From Emticicia sp. CRIBPO (GTDB lineage Bacteria > Bacteroidota > Bacteroidia > Cytophagales > Spirosomataceae), in assembly GCF_009905725.1 (NCBI RefSeq), contig NZ_JAAAKV010000002.1, positions 186,001 to 250,000 of the forward strand: a stretch of 64,000 nt of DNA. The letters run 5' to 3'. The first letter of the stretch is position 1. Every line of letters starts with the position of its first letter. The position numbers and the translations under genes are program-made. The notes beneath the pieces were generated by a model. The model was not told the DNA's origin. It did no database searches and was given only the letters and a program-made list of their open reading frames with translations. Below are positions 42,982 through 51,800 of this stretch, piece after piece.

Positions 42982-44103
42982 ATGACAAATTCTACGACAC
43001 CGGAACAGGATGTTTTTCATCAAATTGTTTTGCTGATAGAACAATCCAGAAACCGCACATTTAACAAAATCAATGAAGAACTCATTTTGCTCTATTATCA
43101 GGTTGGTGAAATAGTTTCAAACAAAGTAGCTGAAGGCAACTGGGGCGATCAGACTGTCAATAGCTTAGTGGAATTCATAGGCAAAAAATTACCCAGGCAA
43201 AACGGCTTCAACCGAAGAGGATTATACAGAATGAAGCAGTTCTTTGAGACTTACTCGCTACAAGGCTTTATGTTACCTTTAACCCCTCTGATACAGAGTT
43301 ATTTCAATGAAAATAAGAACCTTACAATTGTGTCGGCAGTGCCGACACAATTAATGTATACAACAGAACTCCATCAAAAATTCATACTTGGGATTTTGAC
43401 TCAAATTACCTGGACAAATCATCTTGAAATTTTATCTTCCACTAGCTCTTCTGAAGAAAAATTCTTTTATCTCGTACAATGTATAAAAGAAAAATGGTCA
43501 ATGAGAGAACTAAGACGACAACTTTCAAGCAGCTATTTTGAAAGAACATTTCTCGCCAAAGAATTTGTGTCGGCACTGCCGACACAAATTCATCATAACT
43601 TTTTAAAAGATCCTTACATTTTTGAATTCCTTAATTTACCTCAGCATCACTCTGAAACAGACCTTGAGAAGGCTCTTGTATTAAATCTTCAAATGTTTAT
43701 TCTCGAAATAGGAAAAGGGTTCAGTTACATGGGCAGTCAATATAGATTACAAGTGGGTAATAAAGATTACTATTCCGACTTACTCTTCTACCACCGGGAT
43801 TTACAATGCCTCGTATTGTTTGAATTAAAAGTCCGGGAGTTTGAGCCCGAGTTTTTAGGTAAGCTAAATTTCTACCTGGAGGCTCTTGACCGGAATGTCA
43901 AAAGAAAACATGAAAATCCCAGTATAGGAATTTTACTGTGTAAAGGAAAAGATAATGAGGTAGTGGAATATGCCATGGCAAGAAACAACTCTCCTACTTT
44001 AATAGCTGATTATCAAACCCAGCTCATTGACAAGAGGGTATTGGCAAACAAACTACACGAATGGACAGAACAGCTTTCAAGATTGCATAAAACTGATATC
44101 TGA
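42982..44103 (+). CDS. DUF1016 (YhcG-like) PDDEXK nuclease
   Basis: Predicted nuclease of 373 residues. The N-terminal DUF1016 helical domain (LLYYQVGEIVSNKVAEGNWG, then the FNRRGLYRMKQFFETY block) is followed by a PDDEXK-type C-terminal domain with SDLLFYH and LFELK near 262-283 giving the D...ExK site. YhcG proteins are often linked to restriction-modification or phage genes, but here it stands alone. The frame contains two perfect palindromes that encode SAVPTQL (about 115-124) and SALPTQI (about 194-203). The second falls where relatives have a LPAPQ-type segment. Confidence 0.87.
   Translation: MTNSTTPEQDVFHQIVLLIEQSRNRTFNKINEELILLYYQVGEIVSNKVAEGNWGDQTVNSLVEFIGKKLPRQNGFNRRGLYRMKQFFETYSLQGFMLPLTPLIQSYFNENKNLTIVSAVPTQLMYTTELHQKFILGILTQITWTNHLEILSSTSSSEEKFFYLVQCIKEKWSMRELRRQLSSSYFERTFLAKEFVSALPTQIHHNFLKDPYIFEFLNLPQHHSETDLEKALVLNLQMFILEIGKGFSYMGSQYRLQVGNKDYYSDLLFYHRDLQCLVLFELKVREFEPEFLGKLNFYLEALDRNVKRKHENPSIGILLCKGKDNEVVEYAMARNNSPTLIADYQTQLIDKRVLANKLHEWTEQLSRLHKTDI
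43326..43352. repeat. perfect palindrome, copy 1, inside the DUF1016 frame
   Basis: Arms AATTGTGTCGGCA and TGCCGACACAATT (13 bases each) around a single G. Shares the core TTGTGTCGGCA-N-TGCCGACACAA with copy 2. Confidence 0.85.
43561..43591. repeat. perfect palindrome, copy 2, inside the DUF1016 frame
   Basis: Arms GAATTTGTGTCGGCA and its complement (15 bases each) around a single C. In frame in both copies and not seen elsewhere in the window as a palindrome. Confidence 0.85.
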
Positions 44104-44107
44104 AGCA

Positions 44108-44302
44108 TTAAACCTCCTCTTTGGGCATCACAAAAACCATCAGGATATAAACAAGAATAGGAGAACCTACACCTAAAATTGTAGCAATAACCACCAGAAT
44201 CCGGATCAGTGTGGGGTCCAGAGAAAAGTATTTAGCCAAACCTCCGCAGACACCGAAAAACATTTTATCAGAGCCGACCACTCTTGTCAGTTTCTTTTCC
44301 AT
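44108..44302 (-). CDS. PspC domain protein (second copy)
   Basis: A 64-residue PspC-fold membrane protein starting at ATG 44302 (EKKLTRVVGSDKMFFGVCGGLAKYFSLD), with hydrophobic helices ILVVIATILGVGSP and LVYILMVFVMP. An upstream in-frame codon would add 8 residues without conservation. It is convergent to the DUF1016 gene, 4 bases apart. Confidence 0.85.
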   Translation of the reverse strand: MEKKLTRVVGSDKMFFGVCGGLAKYFSLDPTLIRILVVIATILGVGSPILVYILMVFVMPKEEV

Positions 44303-44377
44303 GCGTTTTTTTAAGACAAGATACAAAAAAAACGTGCCGGTCAGGTACGCTCTTAAAAAAATCTTTATGTAAAGTTA

Positions 44378-44704
44378 TTAAACGGCAAAACTCTCTCCGC
44401 AACCGCAGGTACGCGAAGCATTCGGGTTTCTGAATTGAAATCCTTTTCCGTTTAATCCGTCAGAAAAATCAAGCTCGGTTCCCAGAAGATATAACAGACT
44501 CTTTTTATCAACAAAGATCTTAATTCCCTTATCTTCAAAGATATGGTCTGTTGAGCGTTCTTCTCCGTCAAACTGAAGGTCATACATCAGTCCCGAACAG
44601 CCTCCACCTTCTACAGCTACCCTGATGCCATGGTTTTCTGTTTTACCTTCCTTGAGTTTAAGCTCAATAATTTTATCTTTCGCCTGTTCTGTTACCGTTA
44701 CCAT
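44378..44704 (-). CDS. IscA/ErpA-type iron-sulfur assembly protein
   Basis: A-type carrier of 108 residues that passes iron-sulfur clusters to target proteins. The three family cysteines are present: CSG in GGGCSGLMY near residue 36, and CGCG in SRTCGCGESF near the C-terminus. Single gene; no other suf or isc gene adjacent. Confidence 0.93.
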   Translation of the reverse strand: MVTVTEQAKDKIIELKLKEGKTENHGIRVAVEGGGCSGLMYDLQFDGEERSTDHIFEDKGIKIFVDKKSLLYLLGTELDFSDGLNGKGFQFRNPNASRTCGCGESFAV

Positions 44705-44788
44705 AATTGATGTTAATGCTGTTTGTTAATTTATATAGCTTTAATAAATTTACATCTTAATAAACGACCATTCCTGTCCAAAAGTTTC

Positions 44789-45412
44789 ATGGCAGAAGCA
44801 TTAAAGACAAAACGAACGCTGGACTTACAATATCCCAGAAATCCGAAGGGCAATAATCTGCGTTTTTATGAAGCCATGAGGGAGCAGTTTAAAACCGGAG
44901 ACCTGTTATTTTTTTCAGGAGAACACTGGCTGTCACGCCTGATCAGGTGGAGATCGAAGTCTGCCTGGAGTCACGTGGGGCTGGTCATCAGGATTGAAGA
45001 AATCGACAGGGTCTTTTTACTTGAAAGTATCCTTGAAACGGGAGTAAGAATGGTACCCCTTTCGTTTGTAATGAAAAACTATGGCGGCGATTATGAACCT
45101 TATAAAGGCCGCGTAGCCTGGGCAAGGCATTTTATCATGGCCAATGACCTGGTCAGACAAAAAGGAATCAAGGAGTTCTGCCTGGATAACCTTACCAAAC
45201 AATATGACCGAGACGAGTATTTCAGAATCCTGTGGCGATCCCTTACCGGAAGAAAAAAACTATTTGAAGATGATAAATTCACTTGTGCCGAGTATATTTA
45301 TGAAGCTTATAAATATGCCGGCTTAAAACTCCCCAGAGAGAAAGGTGTATTTATCAGCCCCGGAGCCTTCTGGAGGCAGGATGGAGTAGAATTAAAAGCC
45401 ATATTGATTTAA
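44789..45412 (+). CDS. YiiX-like permuted NlpC/P60 papain-fold protein
   Basis: A 207-residue probable amidase or peptidase. [18 protein letters not shown] is followed by the histidine motif WSHVGLV, and the cysteine motif is [16 protein letters not shown] near 167-182. This His-before-Cys order is that of permuted NlpC/P60 (YiiX/YaeF) proteins acting on lipid or peptide amides. The start is ATG 44789 ([12 protein letters not shown]); the longer frame from TTG 44723 reads through AT-rich promoter-like DNA. No signal peptide. Overlaps little with the next gene. Confidence 0.8.
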   Translation: MAEALKTKRTLDLQYPRNPKGNNLRFYEAMREQFKTGDLLFFSGEHWLSRLIRWRSKSAWSHVGLVIRIEEIDRVFLLESILETGVRMVPLSFVMKNYGGDYEPYKGRVAWARHFIMANDLVRQKGIKEFCLDNLTKQYDRDEYFRILWRSLTGRKKLFEDDKFTCAEYIYEAYKYAGLKLPREKGVFISPGAFWRQDGVELKAILI

Positions 45413-45413
45413 A

Positions 45414-45656
45414 ATGACCGATAAAGAACCGAATAAAACCCAACCCAATAATCCGCTTCACGGAGTGCGGCTCGATACTATTTTAGAAGAACTTGTGGCC
45501 GAGTTCGGCTGGGATGAAATGGGTTACCAGGTGAATCTTAATTGCTTTAAAAATAATCCGACCATAAAATCCAGCCTGAATTTTCTCCGCAAGACGCCAT
45601 GGGCCAGAAAAAAAGTGGAAGACTACTACATCTGGATGATAGAACGGAAGAAGTAA
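45414..45656 (+). CDS. VF530 family DNA-binding protein (DUF2132)
   Basis: An 80-residue protein whose whole sequence is the VF530 fold: [26 protein letters not shown] and [21 protein letters not shown]. One member (Vibrio VF0530) was studied structurally; the cellular role is uncertain. Starts 1 base after the YiiX-like stop, so they are co-transcribed. Confidence 0.88.
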   Translation: MTDKEPNKTQPNNPLHGVRLDTILEELVAEFGWDEMGYQVNLNCFKNNPTIKSSLNFLRKTPWARKKVEDYYIWMIERKK

Positions 45657-45836
45657 TCGTTACCAGCCGCCTGAAAGATTAGACTATTTTTATGATATTT
45701 TGGCTTTTTAGCTGAATTCCTAAAGCCGGATAAATTTAACTTTCAAATCTCTTCATAAATCCCTAGCTTCGGATTACTAAATGCTTATGGATTAATTCAT
45801 TATGCATAGTCCATTCATGATATAACCAGAAAAGCC

Positions 45837-46562
45837 ATGGTGAAAAACTTAATAACGCAGATCACAATTCTGCTGCTTTTGTCTTGTCCGGTTTTCGGAA
45901 CAGTCAAAGACAGTACCATGCTGAAGCTGTATAACAGATCATCAGCCGGTATCCGGTTCTCGACATTTGGCTACGGGATAAACCTGCATTCTTCTCTTTC
46001 TCAAAAATCTAAATTTGCTTTTGGCCTTGACTATACCTTTCTAAGGGTTGACAAAAACAGGACACTTAATTTCAGCGAAAAATCGAGTATCGATATTTTA
46101 CCTGATGTAAAGCACAGCATGGTTTCAGCTTATGCAAGTTATTACCCATGGAAAAAATCAAGGTTTGGAGGGAAAGCCGGAATCGGCTATAATTTCGGGC
46201 AAAAATATGAGGCCGTCATTACCTCCACCACAGGCGTTGAACTTGGGGGTGTCGAAATTTCCGGAGAAGATTTTGGAGTGGTTGATGTAGGCATTAAATG
46301 GAACAAACTTATGCCTTATCTCGGTATCACTTACCTGAAACCTATGAGAAAAAGCCGGTTCCTGTTCGGATTTGATGTAGGTTGCCTATACATGGGAAGC
46401 CCGGTTTTAAGATCTGAATATGAAGGATTCCTTGAATCCACGACTCTTGATACTGATATAAAAAAAATCCAGCACAATATGAAAAACTACAGTTTCTATC
46501 CTTACCTGTCTTTTCACTTCAATTATTCTATTTTTAAAGATACAAGGCCAAAGAAACCATGA
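45837..46562 (+). CDS. exported outer-membrane beta-barrel-like protein
   Basis: A 241-residue protein with signal peptide (ITILLLLSCPVFG) and repeated amphipathic strands (SAGIRFSTFGYGINLHS, KFAFGLDYTFLRV, SRFLFGFDVGCLYMG) fitting a small barrel. Function unknown. Its last 4 bases overlap the next gene (ATGA), so it is coupled with the lipoprotein and probably works with it. Confidence 0.65.
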   Translation: MVKNLITQITILLLLSCPVFGTVKDSTMLKLYNRSSAGIRFSTFGYGINLHSSLSQKSKFAFGLDYTFLRVDKNRTLNFSEKSSIDILPDVKHSMVSAYASYYPWKKSRFGGKAGIGYNFGQKYEAVITSTTGVELGGVEISGEDFGVVDVGIKWNKLMPYLGITYLKPMRKSRFLFGFDVGCLYMGSPVLRSEYEGFLESTTLDTDIKKIQHNMKNYSFYPYLSFHFNYSIFKDTRPKKP

Positions 46563-48148
46563 AAAATCTTATTAAAATATCTGTTCTGATCAGCCTTTCA
46601 ATACTCCTTTTTTCAGGCTGTAAAAATCCCATGGAAGATTTTACGCTGGGGTTTAAAGATCCGATTCAAAAGTCAAGACTCGAAATAAGGGCCTACAGTC
46701 CTTCCGGAGCATTGCCTGAACTTGTGGAAATATTTTTTGCCGGACCTGGTGCCGGTAAAATTGTGACAGTGTTAAACACAAAAAAATTCAAGCTTAATAA
46801 AGAAGGAAACCTTTTTGTAGCTGTTGACACCACTGTCAAACCATCCGTTGCAGAGCCTGTTGAATTCACTCTTGCAACTCAACCCACGGGTTTTACAAAA
46901 GCCATCAGATCCTTTAAGTTTACAAACAGCAATAGCCAATACTATAGTCTCAGCTTATTCAATCAGTCCGCTCCTCCTGCCGGGGTTTCAGCTTCACAAT
47001 TCGAGACCAGTTCCGGTGGCAACTCCTACCAGTTTAAGACCTCCGGGCCAAAGAAACAGGAAGAAGTAACTATTGATATTCCTGCTAATCTTCAATATCT
47101 CGATAATAAAAATAATGTAATAAGCGGCAAAATGGACCTGGTAGTTCATCATTTTGACAACCGACAGGCGAGAGTTTTTTTGCCAACGGGAGGGGTAGCA
47201 AGTAATGCCATTGACCAAAACGACAAACCCTTACCTGACCCGTTCGACTTACCACAGTTTGCCGGGTTTGCAAACATCCAGGCAAGTTCCGATAAGCATG
47301 AGCTTGCCATGACATTTTCCAGTCCCATTACACTAACTTTTGAGCTCAATACAGAAACCATCAATTATCAGACTAAAGCAAAGATCAAAGAAGGCGACGT
47401 TATTCCGCTGATGAGTTTTGATGATTACAAAAATCAATGGAAAATTGAGGGTACTGTAAAAGTCGAAAAAAGTGGTAATACATTAATAGCAAAAGCATCT
47501 GCCGGCAAAGCGGGTTACTGGATCATCGGCTGGCCGAGATCACTTTGCAGGCAAGGTCCGAAATTTACCTTAAAAAGTAATTTTACGGACGTTGACCTAA
47601 GCTATTTTTGCCAGATCATCGGCGTAACCTCAGGGAATGTCCTCAGAACGACTTATATCAGCTTTAATAACCAAAGCAGTTTCAGTATCAACAATTTTCC
47701 GAAGGATACAGAAAAGATCAAAATCAAGGTATTCAATTTCAACAACATTTACGGAGGTGATCAGAAAACTGCCGTTTATGAATCTCCACCTATGGATGTG
47801 TGTGAAAACAAAAACAGCGAGGTCAATGTATCCTCTCTTCCCGTGCCTCCTTTTGTGACGGTTACTTACAAAGTGGTTTGTGAGCAAGGCAAAATATTGG
47901 ATGAATCCACCCTGCCGGCTGAAACCAGGACCCAGTTTTCAGAATCAGGTAAAAATCAATGGCGGGACCTGGTGATTGTCACCCGGAAACAAAGAAGTGC
48001 AAAGTCTTATAAGCTTCAGGTTGGAAAAACCTACGATTTGAAAGCGAGCATTGATGGCGGAGCCTCCTGGCCTTACAAGCAAAACAACTTCCTGGTTAAT
48101 AAAAAGACCTGGTTTTTCGAATTCAGTGATCTGAACAATTGCAAATAA
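46559..48148 (+). CDS. large exported lipoprotein of unknown function
   Basis: A 529-residue protein with a lipoprotein signal (SLSILLFSGCKNP, cysteine near residue 21) and a mostly beta-sandwich composition. An N-terminal carboxypeptidase-like/Ig-like part is likely, but no catalytic motif is seen. Three further cysteines in the C-terminal half (SLCRQG, DVCENK, YKVVCEQG) could pair. Translation is coupled to the barrel protein by a 4-base overlap, suggesting one surface complex. Confidence 0.65.
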   Translation: MKNLIKISVLISLSILLFSGCKNPMEDFTLGFKDPIQKSRLEIRAYSPSGALPELVEIFFAGPGAGKIVTVLNTKKFKLNKEGNLFVAVDTTVKPSVAEPVEFTLATQPTGFTKAIRSFKFTNSNSQYYSLSLFNQSAPPAGVSASQFETSSGGNSYQFKTSGPKKQEEVTIDIPANLQYLDNKNNVISGKMDLVVHHFDNRQARVFLPTGGVASNAIDQNDKPLPDPFDLPQFAGFANIQASSDKHELAMTFSSPITLTFELNTETINYQTKAKIKEGDVIPLMSFDDYKNQWKIEGTVKVEKSGNTLIAKASAGKAGYWIIGWPRSLCRQGPKFTLKSNFTDVDLSYFCQIIGVTSGNVLRTTYISFNNQSSFSINNFPKDTEKIKIKVFNFNNIYGGDQKTAVYESPPMDVCENKNSEVNVSSLPVPPFVTVTYKVVCEQGKILDESTLPAETRTQFSESGKNQWRDLVIVTRKQRSAKSYKLQVGKTYDLKASIDGGASWPYKQNNFLVNKKTWFFEFSDLNNCK

Positions 48149-48183
48149 TAAGAAAAGGGTCCCGGCGGGACCCTTTTCTTATT
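48147..48183. terminator. bidirectional terminator overlapping both stop codons
   Basis: Perfect 17-base arms around GGC, overlapping the stops of the lipoprotein gene and the convergent M14 gene. Confidence 0.88.
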
Positions 48184-49933
48184 AAATCGTTTTAGATACT
48201 ACGCCGCCTTTCATACTGTCGACTTCTATCGCAGCCTTGTCAGATTTGCCTTTAATGACCCACCTTACTTTTACTGCCCCCATACCCGGGATATTCCTGA
48301 TCTCGAGTTTCTCAGGCCTGTTTTTCTGTTCTTTAGTCAGGTTGAAATCTTCATTTTCCACAATCATGCCGGCAATCACCTCCGCATTTTTAATCGTAAT
48401 GTAATCAGGTCTTTCGATTTTGTACTTCACATCATGCGAAGAATGGGTGGGCATGATCCTCCGGTTGATAACTGTGGCCGTCACTTCCGTTAAACCGCCG
48501 CCAAGGTCCTTATTATTTACCTCTATCACCTCAAGCTTAGGCATTTGCTGGGCATGAAGAATCGTAAAGGCCATATTCCTGTGAGCATCTTCCATCAGCA
48601 AAAAACCCGGGTGGTTACGAAGATAGTTTTTCTTAGGCCCTCCGATTTCAATGTCTCCGTATTGCGGGTGCTTGAAAGGTTTCCACTGAACGTAACCATC
48701 TCCGAACAGCAGGTATTTATCAAATTCCTCAAATTCCTGGTTAGAACCTCTCTCTGCCGCAGCTTTGTCATTAAACAACTTATAGGAAGTCATCAGCTCA
48801 TTACTGAAGGTAAACACGCCCCTGTTCAGGGCCAGCCAGTCAATTTCCCCTCCATAGACGGTATAAAGGTCTTTGTGAATGACAAAGTATTTATATCCGG
48901 GCACCATGCGTTCGCCGAGTTTACCAATGAAATTATAAACGTCAACATCGGCCCTGTCATAAAACGGGTCATCTTCAGCAGCCCCGGGACCTCTCAAGAA
49001 CATCCCCCCGTTGTTGTGATAACTTTGTGCCCCGGCAATGTTCGGATGTTTTTTGATAAATGCTTTAATGGCCTGGGTCTCAGGAAGTGTGCCAGGATAA
49101 AACAAGGCTCCCCTCTGCACATAATCAGGCTGCCAGTTCCAGGCCCAGTCACGGTTAGGGTCATAAGTTCCTGTTGCGTCTTCATTAACCAGCCCATCGC
49201 CATCATTATCAATTCCTTCATAACCCAGCATTTCGTATTCTCCCGGCTCGTCCTGTTTTGCCGGAATCATTCTCTGCGGATTGTCACAGTCTATTTTCCA
49301 ACGCCCTGTGGCAGACTTCCTACGCATCATCACGATGTTGCCGTCGCCGTCAAGGTCATCCAGTTTATCTTCGTCTGTCAAACCGTCTCCATCCTCATCA
49401 AAAGCCCTTCTGCCTGTTCTTGAAGAATGTGGATTATTGGCACTTTTAATGAAATACTCCCTCGAATCTGGGTTAATGGTAGGAATAACATAGAAAACTT
49501 TATCCTTCAATAATTGTTTGATAAAATCAACCGTCTGAAAACTCTCAGCCAGGTACCATGCTGTATACAGAGCTACTTCGGTTCCCTGAAGTTCATTGGC
49601 ATGGATGTTTCCATCAATATAAAAGCCGGGTTTCCTGTCAGCATTACCAGACTTGAAATCAGAAATACTCATTACCCAAAGGTCGCGGCCCTCAACAGAC
49701 TTTCCGATAGATTCCAGTTTAACCAGCTCAGGGTAAGCCTTGGCCAGGTCCTGGCAAATTCTTGTGATCTCAGCCTGATCGCTGTATTTATTCCAGTAAA
49801 CCTTTACCTTAGGATTAGCCGGTGATCCGATTGCCCTGATACCGTTCAGGTCTTCAGGAGAAATAACCGGGTCTTTCTGGGCAATGGCCGTTAAACTCAC
49901 CAGCCCCATCAATAGTAAAATATATTTTTTCAT
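48182..49933 (-). CDS. M14 zinc carboxypeptidase, secreted (active copy)
   Basis: A 583-residue exported metallocarboxypeptidase. Signal peptide at 1-18. The zinc ligands His111 and Glu114 (GNIHANELQGTE) and His306 (SYHNNGG) are present, as are substrate residues Asn260-Arg261 (DPNRDW) and the catalytic Glu379 (TFSNELMT). Acidic calcium-loop-like motifs (DEDGDGLTDED and DLDGDGN) are inserted near 179-200 and again near 242. The C-terminal 150 residues are beta-rich. Starts right after the degenerate paralogue, probably in one operon. Confidence 0.9.
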   Translation of the reverse strand: MKKYILLLMGLVSLTAIAQKDPVISPEDLNGIRAIGSPANPKVKVYWNKYSDQAEITRICQDLAKAYPELVKLESIGKSVEGRDLWVMSISDFKSGNADRKPGFYIDGNIHANELQGTEVALYTAWYLAESFQTVDFIKQLLKDKVFYVIPTINPDSREYFIKSANNPHSSRTGRRAFDEDGDGLTDEDKLDDLDGDGNIVMMRRKSATGRWKIDCDNPQRMIPAKQDEPGEYEMLGYEGIDNDGDGLVNEDATGTYDPNRDWAWNWQPDYVQRGALFYPGTLPETQAIKAFIKKHPNIAGAQSYHNNGGMFLRGPGAAEDDPFYDRADVDVYNFIGKLGERMVPGYKYFVIHKDLYTVYGGEIDWLALNRGVFTFSNELMTSYKLFNDKAAAERGSNQEFEEFDKYLLFGDGYVQWKPFKHPQYGDIEIGGPKKNYLRNHPGFLLMEDAHRNMAFTILHAQQMPKLEVIEVNNKDLGGGLTEVTATVINRRIMPTHSSHDVKYKIERPDYITIKNAEVIAGMIVENEDFNLTKEQKNRPEKLEIRNIPGMGAVKVRWVIKGKSDKAAIEVDSMKGGVVSKTI

Positions 49934-49939
49934 GTGATA

Positions 49940-51595
49940 TTACTTTATATTCAGTTCAATAGTTTGTATTCCGGCAGTCGGGCAACCGGCTTCAACAGTC
50001 AGTTTACCTTTTCCATTGACCAGCCAGCTGTATTCAATGACCTCACCCGCGTCAAGTGCCCCTCTGTAATTGGTTTTTTTACCGGAAATCAATGATTGCC
50101 CGTTCGCCAGTTTCACTTCGGTTTTTACTTTATAGACAAATCTCACCCTGTCGCCCATCTCAGCATAGGTAGGCAAAAGTCCGCGGTTAAGCACCTGCAC
50201 CGTTACACGGCTTACACCATTCTGTAAACTCTCAACTTTAGGATTAACAATCTGAACTTCAGGCATGGCTTTTAACAGTTCTGCCAGGAATCGCTGATGT
50301 TTTACAGCTGCTGAGTCAAGGTATTTTACCGGGGGATTCTGCATCAGGTAAGGAGCAATGCCTCCTACCTCAGCTTTTTTACCTTCAAAACCCGGGTGTT
50401 TTATGCTTGTCCAGTTAACAAAAGCGTCAATCTTCTCTTTGTCGGCCCATTTCAGGAAATCAGCCTCGGGACTTGAGTCTTCTTTTTTAGCCACCACCGG
50501 CTTGGGAGCTTCTTTTTTTGTTGAATCTTTAACTTCCTCTACTTTCGGCACCCACCAGCCCGGTGTCGTAAAACTGAACCTTCCGGCATGATAATAGGCA
50601 GTCTGGGTTAAATTTCCTTTGGTTTGCGGCATCGCCGGAGCATCCTTAAGCCCTGTTTTTGAATTGTACATTTTTGAGACAAAATCCCCGATCAAGGCAT
50701 CTTTTTCCAATATTCCGGTAACGATCCTCTTATTGGTCTTCATCCTGTCAAATTTTGGAGCTTCAGATAAATTGTTTGAAAGTCCGAAAGTTAAAACAGT
50801 ATGGATGTTTATGCTTTTATAGAGAAAATCAAGGATTGCTCTGGTTTCAGGTTCTGAAGCCTGGTACTCTCCTGCCCCCTTTTCGAAAATGGGATAATCA
50901 AAAGTAAAGTTCTGATCAATGTTCACACCACCTTCTCCATCTTCGTTAAACTCTCCGTCGTTGTCATTGTCCACACCCTCTGAAATCAAAAGGTATTTAC
51001 CTTTCTCTCCTTTTGAAGGATCTGCTTTTACCAACAAACGAGACTCTTTTTTATTCAGGATGTAATTACCGGTCGGGTCTTCAATCCTCACCTGCGTGAT
51101 CAGGCCGTCGCCGTTTAAATCCTCAAAAGGGTCCTCATTTAATTGTCCGTCCCTATCGTCATCCGTCGAAGTGGCGTTTCCACTTCTGGCATATTTGATC
51201 TTGTTCACCACCTGTTCCAGGGCATCAGGGTTTAAAGCAGGCACAAAATAAAGGGTCTTTGAACTCAGTACAGAAGAAAGTGAATCAGCCGGAAGACTGA
51301 GAAGCTTTTCCAGCAGGAGCAGATTAATCTCCGTACCGGCAGGATGTTTTCCGTCGGCTCCGGCTACCACCAACACTCCGGGTTTCTTTGCAGCCTCCCC
51401 TTTAGAAAGGGTAAACAGCCAGATGTCTTTGCCTCCGCTGCTTTTACCGATGGATTGTACGGAACCCGAAGCATTGTTTTTAGTGGCCAGATTTTTTAGC
51501 CGTGAAGTGATCGCAGCATGGGAATTGTAGGTATTCTGGGCGTAAAGGCATGAAAAAAACATAGAAAAGCCCAAAATCAGTAGTTTTGTTCGCAT
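49940..51595 (-). CDS. M14-like paralogue lacking the catalytic residues (pseudopeptidase)
   Basis: A 551-residue exported paralogue from ATG 51595; the in-frame upstream TTG at 51604 adds 3 residues. It keeps the fold and the acidic loops (DDDRDGQLNED, DLNGDGL, DNDNDGEFNED). At the zinc motif it reads KHPAGTE, so Glu is Gly90. The third ligand position is Ser276 (GLSNN), the Arg is Gln231 (NIDQNF), and the catalytic Glu is replaced in RFSFTTPGWW. Peptidase activity should be absent. It precedes the active copy by 7 bases and may act as a binding or regulatory partner. Confidence 0.82.
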   Translation of the reverse strand: MRTKLLILGFSMFFSCLYAQNTYNSHAAITSRLKNLATKNNASGSVQSIGKSSGGKDIWLFTLSKGEAAKKPGVLVVAGADGKHPAGTEINLLLLEKLLSLPADSLSSVLSSKTLYFVPALNPDALEQVVNKIKYARSGNATSTDDDRDGQLNEDPFEDLNGDGLITQVRIEDPTGNYILNKKESRLLVKADPSKGEKGKYLLISEGVDNDNDGEFNEDGEGGVNIDQNFTFDYPIFEKGAGEYQASEPETRAILDFLYKSINIHTVLTFGLSNNLSEAPKFDRMKTNKRIVTGILEKDALIGDFVSKMYNSKTGLKDAPAMPQTKGNLTQTAYYHAGRFSFTTPGWWVPKVEEVKDSTKKEAPKPVVAKKEDSSPEADFLKWADKEKIDAFVNWTSIKHPGFEGKKAEVGGIAPYLMQNPPVKYLDSAAVKHQRFLAELLKAMPEVQIVNPKVESLQNGVSRVTVQVLNRGLLPTYAEMGDRVRFVYKVKTEVKLANGQSLISGKKTNYRGALDAGEVIEYSWLVNGKGKLTVEAGCPTAGIQTIELNIK

Positions 51596-51675
51596 ATAAA
51601 TCAAGGGTTTGTTGAAGAATAGATGATTCGCTGCAAAAATCGCAATTAAGTATAGAAAAACAAATCTATTTTATT

Positions 51676-51683
51676 TACATTTG
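51676..51683 (+). promoter_or_regulatory. -7 promoter box TACATTTG upstream of the His-rich lipoprotein
   Basis: Perfect TAnnTTTG 118 bases before the gene. The leader contains a 13-codon frame starting at 51689. Confidence 0.45.
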
Positions 51684-51800
51684 CAACAATGATGCATTTA
51701 AGTCGCTACTTGAATGACCAAACAGATTAATTTCGAATACTAAAAGTAGAATATTATAGATCAATCCTTATTTTGCCGATAGCCTTAACCTTTTGTTTCT

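Noticed and set aside
43326-43591. The DUF1016 palindromes as a CRISPR array or transposon ends.
   Set aside because: Only two copies with coding sequence between and no regular spacing, cas genes or transposase.
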